Source: Mycolicibacterium tokaiense (GTDB lineage: Bacteria > Actinomycetota > Actinomycetes > Mycobacteriales > Mycobacteriaceae). From it: a DNA stretch of 64,000 nt. The stretch lies in contig NZ_AP022600.1 of assembly GCF_010725885.1 (NCBI RefSeq), positions 1,116,001-1,180,000 of the forward strand, written 5' to 3'. A model generated the notes under the pieces. The model saw only the letters and a list, made by a program, of their open reading frames with translations, did not search any database and was not told where the DNA came from. The position numbers were made by a program, and so were the translations under genes. Positions 27,576 through 39,109 of this stretch are shown piece after piece (the stretch's first letter is position 1; every line of letters begins with the position of its first letter).

Positions 27576-28912
27576 GATCGGCCCATCCATGGATAGAACC
27601 GGCCGTCGGCATCGTACGTGGCACGCGCGGCGTCCAGACGCGCCATCGCGGAGTCGGTGGCGAACCTGGCTGGACGCTGCCCGAGGTTCTCGTCGGCCAG
27701 TTGGATCCCCGTGGCCAGGTGTGCCATCTGGGCCATGTGGGCCCGCGGCCAGTCTGCGTACTTCTGATCGTCGGACTCGTCCTTCCAGCCGCCGTACAGC
27801 GCCAGATAGATCTCAGCCTCCACGCTGTAGGCCATGTCCTGGCGCGCCGGGGACGGGCCCCAGTTCAGCCACAGGAAGTGCGCCGGGTGGGGCGGCATGG
27901 TGTCCAGGATGCGACGGATCCCGGGCATCAGATCCGACGCCGCCGCCGATGTCCACATGTTGTCGGCGCAGTAGCGGTGATCGTCGAGGTAGTTGCCCAT
28001 GACGGCGGTGTACCAGGTGCTCAGGTCTGTTGGCGCATAGGGAATTGCCGCCAGGGCGTGATCAATGGCAGGGCAGGTACCCAAGAGCGCCAACGCCTGT
28101 TCGGCCTCGGACTCGGTGTCGGCGAACACCGGCGAAGCAAGCACGATCGCGGGACCGTCGATGCCGAGGCCCGGCACACTCTTGGTGGCGACGATCTGCA
28201 ATTCCACGCGACGGTCCACGTCGGCACTGATGGCCCGCGCCCAGGTGAAGACCTCCTCGGCGCAGTCGAAGGGGTAGGCATACAAGCTCATGCCGCACAC
28301 CGCCGGTTTCGGGTAGAGCCTGAGGTGGAAGCCGGTCACCACCGCGAAGAAGCCGGGGCCGGCGCCCCGCGCCGCCCAGTACAGATCCGGATGATTCTCA
28401 TCGTCGATGTGGAGCTTCTCACCGTCGGCGGTGATGACGTCGAGGCCGATCACGCTCTCGCAGGCGGGTCCCAGCACCCGGCTGTTCCATCCGTACCCGC
28501 CCTGCAACAGGTAACCGCCGATGCAGACACCCTTGCAGTGCCCTGCGGGGAAGAACAGCCCCTGGGCGTCGAGTTCGGCTGCAAGGACGCTGCCACCCTT
28601 GCCGGGGCCGGCGACAGCGACCATGGCGTCCTTGTTGATGGTCGACTGATCGAACCCGTGCATGTCCAGGAGCAGCCCGCCGTCGCGCAGATGGTTGGCC
28701 GCCCAGCTGTGCCCGCCCGAGCGGATGCCGACCCGCAGGTCGTGGTCCCGCGCGTACGCCAGGGCCGCAACCACATCGTCGTCGTCCCTGGCTTCCACGA
28801 TCACGTTCGGAAAACGGTTGGGCACCCGTTGGTTCCACACCGTCGCCCGCCGCACCTGCTCGTACTCCGCGTCGCCGCGAAAGAAATGCCGCCCCGCCGG
28901 CAAACCTCCCAT
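27572..28912 (-). CDS. BBE-like FAD-dependent oxidoreductase, bicovalent type
   Basis: This 446-residue flavoprotein of the berberine-bridge-enzyme/oligosaccharide-oxidase group. The PP-type FAD domain has RSGGHSW with H68 and GHCKGVC with C126. These match the histidyl and cysteinyl attachment sites of bicovalently bound FAD in this family. GGYGWNSR follows, and a C-terminal BBE segment ends near GRFYPWMG. Such enzymes oxidise alcohols, sugars or phenolics using O2 or another acceptor. There is no clear signal peptide. It is the first gene of the operon with the PhlG-like hydrolase, divergent from an IclR regulator whose operator lies between them. Confidence 0.85.
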   Translation of the reverse strand: MGGLPAGRHFFRGDAEYEQVRRATVWNQRVPNRFPNVIVEARDDDDVVAALAYARDHDLRVGIRSGGHSWAANHLRDGGLLLDMHGFDQSTINKDAMVAVAGPGKGGSVLAAELDAQGLFFPAGHCKGVCIGGYLLQGGYGWNSRVLGPACESVIGLDVITADGEKLHIDDENHPDLYWAARGAGPGFFAVVTGFHLRLYPKPAVCGMSLYAYPFDCAEEVFTWARAISADVDRRVELQIVATKSVPGLGIDGPAIVLASPVFADTESEAEQALALLGTCPAIDHALAAIPYAPTDLSTWYTAVMGNYLDDHRYCADNMWTSAAASDLMPGIRRILDTMPPHPAHFLWLNWGPSPARQDMAYSVEAEIYLALYGGWKDESDDQKYADWPRAHMAQMAHLATGIQLADENLGQRPARFATDSAMARLDAARATYDADGRFYPWMGRS

Positions 28913-28931
28913 GACTCCTCCTTGGATTCAT

Positions 28932-28956
28932 ATAACGAATCCTCGTGATTCGTTAT
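28932..28956. promoter_or_regulatory. Operator of the flavoprotein/IclR divergent promoter
   Basis: ATAACGAAT (28932-28940) and ATTCGTTAT (28948-28956) form a perfect 9-bp dyad with a 7-base spacer in the 65-bp gap between the divergent flavoprotein and iclR genes. Its AT-rich centre and position suit an IclR-family site controlling both directions. The inner octamer CTCGTGAT recurs at 30983-30990, before the aquaporin gene, where a partial half-site follows. Confidence 0.6.
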
Positions 28957-28977
28957 TCGGTTCAATATAGTGACGGC

Positions 28978-29646
28978 ATGGCCCCACCGGACGAGAATCG
29001 ACCCGACGGCGTCGGCGTACTGCGCCGCGCGGCCGCCGCCCTGGATGAGATCGCCACGGCTCCCGGGCAGCTGCGACTGGTCGACCTCGAGGCCCGGCTC
29101 GGATGGCCGAAGTCGACCGTGCGGCGACTGGTGGTGGGCCTTGCCGAGATCGGTTACGCCGATGTCGATGATCAGGGCCGCTATCGCCTCGGTGACCGGT
29201 TACTGGGACTCACCCACTCTGACAGTGCACAGCTGGTGGCCACCTTCCGGTCGATTCTCGACGAGATCGCCTCGGCGACTGGCGAAACCGTCGATCTGTC
29301 CGTGCTGCGCGGAGACCAGATGTGGTTCATCGACCAGGTGGAATCCGCACACCGGTTGCGCGCGGTGTCGGCGGTCGGTGAACGATTTCCGCTTGACTGC
29401 ACCGCCAACGGCAAAGCGGCCGTGGCGGCGCTCGGCGGTGCCGAAAGCGACATCGCGTTCGACCGCGACGAGCACACCGTCGGCATCTCCGCAGCCGGGA
29501 TCGCGCTACGGTTGCCAGGCGGTCAGGTGGTGGCCATCTCGGTACCTGCCCCCAGCGACCGGTTCCGCGCCCGCGAGCAGGTGATCGTCGCGGCGCTGCG
29601 CGCAGCGCTGAAATCTGCCCGGTACCTCCAGGACACAGCCCAGTAA
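28978..29646 (+). CDS. IclR-family transcriptional regulator
   Basis: This 222-residue regulator has an N-terminal winged helix (LRLVDLEARLGWPKSTVRRLV, recognition region about 40-60) and a C-terminal effector-binding domain with the IclR pattern LDCTANGKAAVAAL. The ATG at 28978 was chosen; the open frame upstream runs through the operator. It is divergent from the flavoprotein operon and 24 bases upstream of the LLM monooxygenase, with which it is probably co-transcribed. It likely senses the substrate or product of this cassette. Confidence 0.88.
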   Translation: MAPPDENRPDGVGVLRRAAAALDEIATAPGQLRLVDLEARLGWPKSTVRRLVVGLAEIGYADVDDQGRYRLGDRLLGLTHSDSAQLVATFRSILDEIASATGETVDLSVLRGDQMWFIDQVESAHRLRAVSAVGERFPLDCTANGKAAVAALGGAESDIAFDRDEHTVGISAAGIALRLPGGQVVAISVPAPSDRFRAREQVIVAALRAALKSARYLQDTAQ

Positions 29647-29670
29647 TGGTCTACGACTTGGCTGTTCTGG

Positions 29671-30972
29671 GTGACCACGAAATTCCATCTGGGCTGGTTC
29701 CTGAACTTCGTCGCCGACGAGTGGAACGGCACCTGGGGCGACGGCGGCCGTGACTTCACCGGCGATTTCTACGTCGAGGTGGCGCGTGCCCTGGAGCGGG
29801 CCAAGTTCGACTACGTACTCATCGAGGACAAGCTCATGGTGTCCACCGCCTACGGCGACACCATGGAGTACGACCTCAAGCACGGCGTCAACCCCAAGCA
29901 CGACCCGGTGCCGCTGGCGGTGCTGATCGCGGCGGGCACCAGCCGCCTCGGCGTCATCCCCACCATGTCGACCAGCTTCTACCCGCCGTTCCTGCTGGCC
30001 CGGCTGTGCAGCACGGTCGACCACATCGCGCGCGGCCGGTTCGGCTGGAACGTGGTGACCTCGGCCGAAGACCGCTCGGCGCAGAACTTCGGCATGGACA
30101 AGCTCTACGAGCACGACGAGCGCTACGCCCGTGCCGCCGAGTACATGGACCTGGTGAGCAAGCTGTGGGAGTCGTGGGAACCCGACGCCGTGGAGCGCGA
30201 CTACATGACCGGCGTCTACGCCAACCACAAGAAGGTCCACACCATCGACTTCGAGGGCAAGTACTACAAGTCGCGCGGCCCGCTGAACACCGCGCCGTCA
30301 CCGCAGTACCGGCCCACCATCGCCCAGGCCGGCTCGTCGCCGCCCGGACGCGCACTGGCGGCCCAGCACGCCGACACCATCGTCTCCCCCGCCGACAGCG
30401 TGGAGTCGATGAAGGCCTACCGCGACGACATGCACGCCCGGATGGAGGCCATCGGCCGCGACCCGTCGCACTGCAAGGTGCTCTACCTGGCCTCCCCCAT
30501 CGTCGCCGACACCCGTGAGGAAGCCCTGGCCAAACGGGAACGCTGGCTCACCGACCCGATGTACGTGGAGTACATGCTGGCCGAGATCTCGTCGATCACC
30601 GAGATCGATTTCCGGCAGTTCGATCTGGACAAGCCGCTGCCCGAGGATCTGACCACCAACGGCGAACGCGGCACCCTGGCGGCGTTCGTGGGCAAGGACC
30701 GGACCAAGACACTGCGCCAACTGGTCACCGGCAGTGGGCTTTCCAGCCACACCCCGTTCTGCGGCACCCCGGACGAGGTCGCCGACGAGATGGGTGAGGT
30801 GATGGAGCAGGTGGGCGGTGACGGCTTCCTGCTGACCAGCCCCGTGCTGCGGCTCAACCGCCGCTACCTCACCGAGATCACCGACGGCCTGGTGCCCGCA
30901 CTGCAACGCCGCGGCCTGGTGCGCTCCGAGTACACCACCACGATGTTGCGCGACCACCTCCGCGAGTTCTGA
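29671..30972 (+). CDS. LLM-class flavin-dependent monooxygenase (NtaA/SnaA/DszA type)
   Basis: This 433-residue TIM-barrel monooxygenase uses reduced FMN supplied by a separate reductase. Family features include FHLGWFLNF at the start, the RFGWNVVTS segment around residue 125, HDERYARAAEYM and a QAGSSPPGRALAA phosphate-binding loop near 215. The subfamily covers NTA, pristinamycin IIA and dibenzothiophene-sulfone monooxygenases. The start is GTG at 29671 without a strong ribosome site. No FMN reductase gene is nearby. It sits downstream of the IclR gene, suggesting joint regulation with the divergent BBE/PhlG operon. Confidence 0.88.
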   Translation: MTTKFHLGWFLNFVADEWNGTWGDGGRDFTGDFYVEVARALERAKFDYVLIEDKLMVSTAYGDTMEYDLKHGVNPKHDPVPLAVLIAAGTSRLGVIPTMSTSFYPPFLLARLCSTVDHIARGRFGWNVVTSAEDRSAQNFGMDKLYEHDERYARAAEYMDLVSKLWESWEPDAVERDYMTGVYANHKKVHTIDFEGKYYKSRGPLNTAPSPQYRPTIAQAGSSPPGRALAAQHADTIVSPADSVESMKAYRDDMHARMEAIGRDPSHCKVLYLASPIVADTREEALAKRERWLTDPMYVEYMLAEISSITEIDFRQFDLDKPLPEDLTTNGERGTLAAFVGKDRTKTLRQLVTGSGLSSHTPFCGTPDEVADEMGEVMEQVGGDGFLLTSPVLRLNRRYLTEITDGLVPALQRRGLVRSEYTTTMLRDHLREF

Positions 30973-31071
30973 TGCATTCATGCTCGTGATACGAATTCGA
31001 ATTCAATTGTCCGGGAACACTTTCAGCGCCAAAACCGTGTGAGGGCCAGGGTGGGCGTGTCACGCTGAGAC

Positions 31072-31851
31072 ATGCGCACGCCCACCATGCCACACCGCCT
31101 CGCAGCGGAGTTCATCGGGACTTTCTGGTTGGTACTGGGCGGCTGCGGCAGCGCCGTATTCGCCGCGACCTTCGTCTCCGAAGACGGCACCTCTCTCGGT
31201 ATCGGGTTTCTGGGGGTGGCGCTGGCTTTCGGCCTGACCGTGCTCACCGGGGTCTACGCGTTCGGCACCATCTCGGGCGGGCACTTCAACCCGGCGGTCA
31301 CCCTCGGTGCGGCGCTGGCCAAGCGGGTGGAATGGAGCGCCCTGCCTGCCTACATCGCCAGCCAGCTGCTGGGAGGCCTACTGGCGGGGCTGGTCATCTT
31401 TGTGGTGGCCAAGGGCAAGGACGGCTGGACGGCCACCGGGAACATGGCCGCCAACGGCTACGGCGCACACTCTCCCGGCGGCTACACACTGGCAGCGGTA
31501 CTCACCGCCGAAGTGGTTCTGACGTTCATATTCCTGCTGGTGATTCTGGGCTCCACCGACGACCGCGCCCCCAAGGGCTTCGCCGGGCTGTCGATCGGGC
31601 TCACCCTGACGCTGATCCACCTGATCTCGATCCCGATCTCGAACACCTCGGTGAATCCGGCGCGCTCCACCGCGGTGGCGTTCTTCAACGGTGACGGCGC
31701 GCCGGCACAACTGTGGGCGTTCTGGGCGGCACCGCTGGTGGGGGCGGCAATCGCGGGCGTGGCCTACCCCGTGCTGTTCGGCACTGCCGAGAAGCTGGCC
31801 GAGCGGCCGGTGCGCGACGACGCCTTGCCCGGCGGCAGTCCCGAAACCTGA
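31072..31851 (+). CDS. aqpZ: Aquaporin Z
   Basis: This 259-residue MIP-family channel has six helices and two half-helices carrying the NPA boxes: HFNPAVTLG (N73-A75) and SVNPARS (N195-A197) with the selectivity-filter Arg198. The His in LIHLISIP and the Phe in YAFGT match the water-selective AqpZ filter more than the wider glycerol channels. An in-frame ATG 15 bases downstream is an alternative start. It is convergent with the O-methyltransferase (4-base gap). It follows the catabolic cassette but is not obviously part of it. Confidence 0.92.
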   Translation: MRTPTMPHRLAAEFIGTFWLVLGGCGSAVFAATFVSEDGTSLGIGFLGVALAFGLTVLTGVYAFGTISGGHFNPAVTLGAALAKRVEWSALPAYIASQLLGGLLAGLVIFVVAKGKDGWTATGNMAANGYGAHSPGGYTLAAVLTAEVVLTFIFLLVILGSTDDRAPKGFAGLSIGLTLTLIHLISIPISNTSVNPARSTAVAFFNGDGAPAQLWAFWAAPLVGAAIAGVAYPVLFGTAEKLAERPVRDDALPGGSPET

Positions 31852-31855
31852 TGGG

Positions 31856-32512
31856 TCAGGTCACCAGCGCGACGGCGAAGCCGTCCCAGCCCTTGATACC
31901 GACGGTCTGGATGGCGGCGGTGTCCAGCCGCGGGTGACGTCCCATCATCTCCAGCGTGTCGCGGACCGCCCTGGCCTGCAGGTCGTCGTCGGCCGGGCTC
32001 AACACCCGGCCGTCACGAATGATGTTGTCCAGCACGATGACCGTGCCGGGACGGCCGAGTTCGACCGCGGCCTGCACGTAGGCGACGTTGTTCTCCTTGT
32101 CGGCGTCGATGAATACCAGATCGAACTCACCGGACACCGTGGGCAGGGTGTCCAGCGCCGCGCCGACGAGGATCTGTACCCGGTCGGCGACGCCGGCGCG
32201 CTCCAGGTTGCGGCGGGCGACGTCGGCGTGGCGGAGCTCGTACTCCAGCGTGGTCACCGATCCCCCTGGCCCCACCGCACGGGCCAGGCAGATGGTGCTG
32301 TAGCCGCCCAGGGTGCCGATCTCCAGAACCCTTCGCGCACCGGCGATCCGGACCAGCAGACCGAGCAGCTGGGCGCTCTGGGGGGACACTTCGATGGGCG
32401 GCAGACCCGCAGCGGCACTGTCGGCCAACGCGGCGTCCAGCACCGGATCCTCGGCCAATACGGTCCGGTTCAGCATCTCGTCGACGTCTCGGGGTGTGGG
32501 CACGTGGCTCAC
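31856..32512 (-). CDS. SAM-dependent O-methyltransferase, COMT-like (Rv0187-like)
   Basis: This 218-residue class I methyltransferase of the catechol/caffeoyl-CoA O-methyltransferase group has SAM motif I VLEIGTLGGYST near residue 66 and the metal-binding VFIDADKENN near residue 138, whose Asp residues hold Mg2+. A later DNIIRDG carries another metal ligand. The GTG start overlaps the stop of the upstream metallohydrolase gene (GTGA). It likely methylates a catechol-type small molecule; M. tuberculosis Rv0187 holds the same place. Confidence 0.9.
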   Translation of the reverse strand: MSHVPTPRDVDEMLNRTVLAEDPVLDAALADSAAAGLPPIEVSPQSAQLLGLLVRIAGARRVLEIGTLGGYSTICLARAVGPGGSVTTLEYELRHADVARRNLERAGVADRVQILVGAALDTLPTVSGEFDLVFIDADKENNVAYVQAAVELGRPGTVIVLDNIIRDGRVLSPADDDLQARAVRDTLEMMGRHPRLDTAAIQTVGIKGWDGFAVALVT

Positions 32513-32979
32513 CGTAGCTTCACGCCGTGCTTGTCGTACAGCACCCGCAGGACGTAGCCCGCTTCGGGCCCCATCACGGTGGCGGCCAGGTCGGCCATGG
32601 TGGCGGCGAACTCCGGGCCGTGCGGCGGGTCGCACACGCAGAGATGGTGGGCGATCTCGTGCAGGACCACCAGTTCGCGCAGCGCCCACCGGGTCGCGGT
32701 GTCGGGCACCGCGATCACCCCGGCGCCGTCCCGGCTCTCGTAGTGCGCCGCCGTCGCGCCGCGCCGGGCACGGACGGTCAGCGGCGCTACCTGCACCGAG
32801 GGCAGCGCCAGTACCCGGTCGACGTAGCGCTGCACGTCCTGCACCGAGCCGAACCGCGCTTCCGGCGGCAGTGTCAGCGCGGTGCCGAAGAAGTCGGCGG
32901 TGCCGCCGCGGGCGAAGACGGTCCGGGCGAACTCCTCGGCCGCGTAGACCTTGGAGCGTTGCGAGTCGCGGCGGCTCAC
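32509..32979 (-). CDS. Putative metallohydrolase, TIGR04338 type (Rv0185-like)
   Basis: This 156-residue protein carries a zincin-like HEIAHHLC motif near residue 107, preceded by a LRELVVL helix and followed by HGPEFAATM that can supply a third ligand. There is no signal peptide. The family is actinobacterial and of unknown function; it may be a minimal cytoplasmic metalloprotease. It overlaps both neighbours by four bases, forming an operon with DUF2786 and the O-methyltransferase. Confidence 0.85.
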   Translation of the reverse strand: MSRRDSQRSKVYAAEEFARTVFARGGTADFFGTALTLPPEARFGSVQDVQRYVDRVLALPSVQVAPLTVRARRGATAAHYESRDGAGVIAVPDTATRWALRELVVLHEIAHHLCVCDPPHGPEFAATMADLAATVMGPEAGYVLRVLYDKHGVKLR

Positions 32980-33725
32980 CGGTCCAGCGGGGTGCGGGCG
33001 CCGGGCAACTCGGGACTGTTGCCCAGCCGGGCCCGCCTGCCCGCCCGGTCACCGGCTCGTCGGGCCGCCGAGGAGTACCCGGCCGAGGCGCGGGCGGCCC
33101 GCCAGGTGCCCCGGGCCTGTGATGCGCCCCGATAGTAGTCGTGCAGTTCGATCTCCTTGTTGCGCAGGGCGAGTGCGGTTCCGGCCGAGCGCTGCTGATC
33201 CTTGATGATCTCGTCCTGCGCCTCCTGCCGGGCGTCCGCCAGGCGCTGCCCCACGCGCGCGCCGAAGGCCAGCTGGAAGTTCAGCCGTGCGGTGATGGTC
33301 GGGGTGGGGCGATGCGCACCCGAGGCGATGTAGGTGTCGGAGGCCCGCACCATCTGGACCACCAGGCTGGCGTAGAGGGCGTGGGTGGCGTCGATGTCCT
33401 CGCCGAAGCCGTAGGCGTAGACAAATGCCGAGTTCGACGCCACATCACAACGGACGTCGTTGGCGGCGGCGATCACCGCGAACAGCTGGACATAGGTGCG
33501 CAGACCCTTGGTCCCGGCCTCCCCGATGGTGATGGTGCGCTGGGTGGGCGTCTGCGCCGCTTCACGTTTGGCGCTGTGCGAGCGGGCCACCGCCAGGTCG
33601 ATGGAGGTGGCGGTGGCCAGCCGTTGCGCGGCGGCCATGAAGGCCTCCGCCTCGTGTGCGTTGTCGGTGCCCTCGGCCTGGCGCAGCAGGGCCGCGATGC
33701 GGGCGAGCATCTTGTCGTCACTCAT
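32976..33725 (-). CDS. DUF2786 domain protein (Rv0184-like)
   Basis: This 249-residue protein has the DUF2786 domain at the N-terminus: MLARIAALLRQAEGTDNAHE, then EAFMAAAQRL. A conserved middle part follows (AAANDVRCDVASN, GEDIDATHALYASLVVQM), and the C-terminus is very Arg/Ala/Gly-rich and basic. The length matches Rv0184 exactly. The ATG at 33725 was chosen; the frame is open upstream but without a sensible N-terminus. Function unknown; the basic tail suggests nucleic-acid contact. It is first in the overlapping three-gene operon. Confidence 0.85.
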   Translation of the reverse strand: MSDDKMLARIAALLRQAEGTDNAHEAEAFMAAAQRLATATSIDLAVARSHSAKREAAQTPTQRTITIGEAGTKGLRTYVQLFAVIAAANDVRCDVASNSAFVYAYGFGEDIDATHALYASLVVQMVRASDTYIASGAHRPTPTITARLNFQLAFGARVGQRLADARQEAQDEIIKDQQRSAGTALALRNKEIELHDYYRGASQARGTWRAARASAGYSSAARRAGDRAGRRARLGNSPELPGARTPLDR

Positions 33726-33736
33726 GCGGCGAGACC

Positions 33737-34665
33737 CTACGGAACCAGTACGACTTTTCCGCGCGCGTGACCGGTCTGCAGATAACGGTGTGCGTCCGCG
33801 GCCTGCTCCAGCGGGAACATCCGGTCGACGCTCACTTTCAGCTGTCCGGCGGCGGCGAGCTTGATCAGCTCGGGGCGCGCGGCGTCCCGGATGGCCTGGC
33901 CGCCGTCGGCCCCGGTCAGCACGGCGATGCCCAGCTCCGGGCCGCGGGCGAAGGCGGCGATGCTGGCGATCCGCGCGCGGTCGGCCACCAATTCCGTTGA
34001 GACGTTCAGTGCTTCGTCGGTGCCCACCAGATCCAACGCCACCGTGGGGGCCCCGAGCGCGCGCACGCGGTCGGCCAGCCCGACGCCGTATTCGACGGGC
34101 TGCGCACCCAGGCGGCGCAGCTGCTCGTGGCGTCCGGCGCTGGCGGTGGCGATCACGGTGGCGCCCCGGGCGACGGCCAACTGCACCGCCATCTGGCCCA
34201 CCCCGCCGCCGGCGCCGTGGATGAGGACGACGTCGTCTGTCCCCACATCGGTTTTCGTCAACAGGTGCCAGGCGGTCCCGCCGGTGAGCAGCAGCCCGGC
34301 AGCCTCCTCCGGCGTCAGCGTGGCGGGCTTGTGGCCCACCTGGTCGGCGTCGACGACCACCTGGTCGGCGTAGGCCCCGGTGACGCCGGTGGCGATCACC
34401 TCGTCGCCCACCTTCAGCGCGCCGGTGTACCCGGCGATCCGAGCGGACGCCTCGGCGACCACGCCGCACACCTCCGAGCCCAACGGCATCGGCAGCCGAT
34501 CGGGGTCATCGCCCATGTCGCCGCTGTAGATCTTGTAGTCGAACGGATTGGTGCCCGCCGCGCGCACCGTGAGCAGCACCTGCTCCGGACCGGGCCCCGG
34601 CAGCTCGACATGGCGCACCGCGAGCACGTCCGGCCCGCCGTAGGCCTGCGCCACCACCTGCCGCG

Positions 34666-34669
<4 letters not shown>
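33737..34669 (-). CDS. MDR-type NADP-dependent oxidoreductase (quinone reductase-like)
   Basis: This 310-residue medium-chain reductase has a GroES-like N-terminal half with AGTNPFDYKIYSG and no structural-zinc cysteine cluster, so it belongs to the zinc-free quinone oxidoreductase branch. The Rossmann part has IHGAGGGVGQMAVQLA (about 150-165). The C-terminus HRYLQTGHARGKVVLVP is typical. It likely reduces quinones or enones with NADPH. The ATG overlaps the stop of the upstream lipoprotein gene by four bases. Confidence 0.87.
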
Positions 34670-37618
<2,949 letters not shown>

Positions 37619-37624
37619 ATCCGC

Positions 37625-37681
37625 CGAGTGTGGACTTAGGACCCGTTGATCCACGAATACCGAGGCACAACTCCACACTCG
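37625..37681. repeat. Inverted repeat at the 3' end of the DUF559 gene
   Basis: CGAGTGTGGACTT (37625-37637) and AACTCCACACTCG (37669-37681) are complementary over 12 of 13 bases around a 31-base loop. The pair straddles the DUF559 stop codon. The same GTGTGGAGTT core recurs as a second inverted pair upstream of the gene. It could be a terminator hairpin, a protein-binding dyad or a cassette boundary. Confidence 0.6.
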
Positions 37682-38544
37682 TCGAGCCATGGGCATCCGT
37701 TGGCGCGCAGCGCCTCACACACTCGGCGCACGAGAATCCAGGGCCGCCGGTTCAGGATGTCGCTGCCGATCCGCACGATCCGCCAGCCCATCTGTGTGAG
37801 TTCGGCGCTGCGGTCGATATCGCGGGAACGCTGGCGCGGGTCGGACCAGTGCTGAATGCCGTCATACTCGACCCCGACCAACACGTCCTCCCAGCCCATG
37901 TCGATCCGGGCGAAGGGGTGCCCGCCGGTCCCCCACACCACGATCTGCGTCTGCGGTCGCGGAAACCGCGATTCGACGAGCACCAGTCGCGTGCGGGTCT
38001 CCTGCGGGGATTCCGCGCCGCCATCCATCAGGTCCACCGCCCGGCGTAGGCCGACGACACCGCGTACCCCACGATGCCGGCCCGCCAGTTCCGACACCGC
38101 GGACGGCGTGACTGCAGTGGCGTTGGCCAGCGCATCGAGGTGGATCACCGCATCGGCCAGGCCCATGCGCCGACCGATATCGAAAGCGGTGCGCGCCGGG
38201 GTGGTGAGCCGCATGCCGCGAACCACGCACGCTTCCTCTTCAGGCAGCACCACGCGGTGGACAACGATGCCGTTGGTGCAGGCCTCTGCTCGGATCAGCT
38301 CGGAGGGCCGGTCGGGATCGAGCCATCTGGCACCCAGGACGGCCGCCGCCGACATGCCTGCCAACGTCGCCGAACGCTGCGAGAACAACCACGCAGCAGT
38401 AGCCCGGGACACTGCTGTGAATTGGTAGCCGATCGGCACGTGAACGTTGCGGTGCACCTGGGCATATCGACGATGCAGAGTGCCTTTCGTGACCAGTCCG
38501 GCGGCGATCGCCTCGGTGCCGAGGAACGGCGCGTTCAGATTCAT
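37636..38544 (-). CDS. DUF559 / VSR-like nuclease-fold protein with AbiEi-like N-terminus
   Basis: This 302-residue protein. Residues 1-45 resemble the winged-helix N-terminus of AbiEi-type proteins (GTEAIAAGLVTKGTLHRRY, then VHRNVHVPIGY). The C-terminal 110 residues form a DUF559 restriction-endonuclease-like fold: an acidic VGVEYDGIQHW, then the SRDIDRSAELTQMGWRIVRI segment typical of VSR-like nucleases. Possible catalytic Glu and Asp lie in VEYDG. Many actinobacteria carry several such genes at variable loci. It has no M. tuberculosis counterpart at this position. It is bracketed by inverted repeats of a shared motif on both sides. Confidence 0.78.
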   Translation of the reverse strand: MNLNAPFLGTEAIAAGLVTKGTLHRRYAQVHRNVHVPIGYQFTAVSRATAAWLFSQRSATLAGMSAAAVLGARWLDPDRPSELIRAEACTNGIVVHRVVLPEEEACVVRGMRLTTPARTAFDIGRRMGLADAVIHLDALANATAVTPSAVSELAGRHRGVRGVVGLRRAVDLMDGGAESPQETRTRLVLVESRFPRPQTQIVVWGTGGHPFARIDMGWEDVLVGVEYDGIQHWSDPRQRSRDIDRSAELTQMGWRIVRIGSDILNRRPWILVRRVCEALRANGCPWLDECGVVPRYSWINGS

Positions 38545-38576
38545 TGCCCCAGAAAAGCGACGGTGGCCGACGCGAA

Positions 38577-38627
38577 TGTGGAGTTACGCCACGCTGTGGG
38601 GCTGATCTGTGGATTAACTCCACACTG
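38577..38627. repeat. Inverted repeat upstream of the DUF559 gene
   Basis: TGTGGAGTTA (38577-38586) and TAACTCCACA (38615-38624) are perfect 10-bp inverted arms 28 bases apart, starting 33 bases before the DUF559 ATG. The right arm continues as CTG, matching the AGTGTGGAGTT core found at the 3' end. The pair may serve as operator or cassette end. Confidence 0.6.
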
Positions 38628-38643
38628 GGGATGCAACATGTCA

Positions 38644-39087
38644 TCACGTTCGACGAGTCAGACTGGCCAGAGCCGAGGCGGTCCACCGGTCCAGCACCGC
38701 CAGATCCGCAGCATCCACATCGGCGAACATCACCGAACGCACCAGCTCGGCGTGACCTGGGGCGGCGGTGTCCAGGGCGGCGCGGCCGGCCGGGGTCAGC
38801 GACACCGTGGCACCGCGGCGGTCGTCGTCGCTACCCTCGCGCGTCACCAGCCCCCGCTCGCGCATCCGGCGCAGTTGGTGCGAGAGCCGACTCTGCTCCC
38901 AGGCCAGCTCCTCGGCCAGTTCGAACATGCGCTGCGGGCCCTGCTCGGACAGCGCCACCAGAACGTCATAGTCGCCCAGCGAGATGCCGCAGTCGGCCTG
39001 CAGTTGCCGGTTCATCGCCAGCTGCAGGCCGCTGACCAGCGCCAGATAGTTCCGCCACACCCGCTGCTGGTCGCTGGTCAACCACAT
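38644..39087 (-). CDS. MarR-family transcriptional regulator
   Basis: This 147-residue protein has a winged-helix MarR core: LVALSEQGPQRMFELAEEL, ESWAWEQSRLSHQLRRM-like recognition region (about 60-80), then the wing SDDDRRGATVSLTPAGRAAL. The ATG at 39087 (MWLTSDQQ) was chosen because the ATG at 39111 falls inside a palindrome likely to be its own operator. It is divergent from pirin across about 93 bases, so it probably controls pirin and itself in response to a phenolic or oxidant signal (inference). Confidence 0.85.
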   Translation of the reverse strand: MWLTSDQQRVWRNYLALVSGLQLAMNRQLQADCGISLGDYDVLVALSEQGPQRMFELAEELAWEQSRLSHQLRRMRERGLVTREGSDDDRRGATVSLTPAGRAALDTAAPGHAELVRSVMFADVDAADLAVLDRWTASALASLTRRT

Positions 39088-39109
39088 GCCGACAGCGTAC
39101 CCGGAATAC

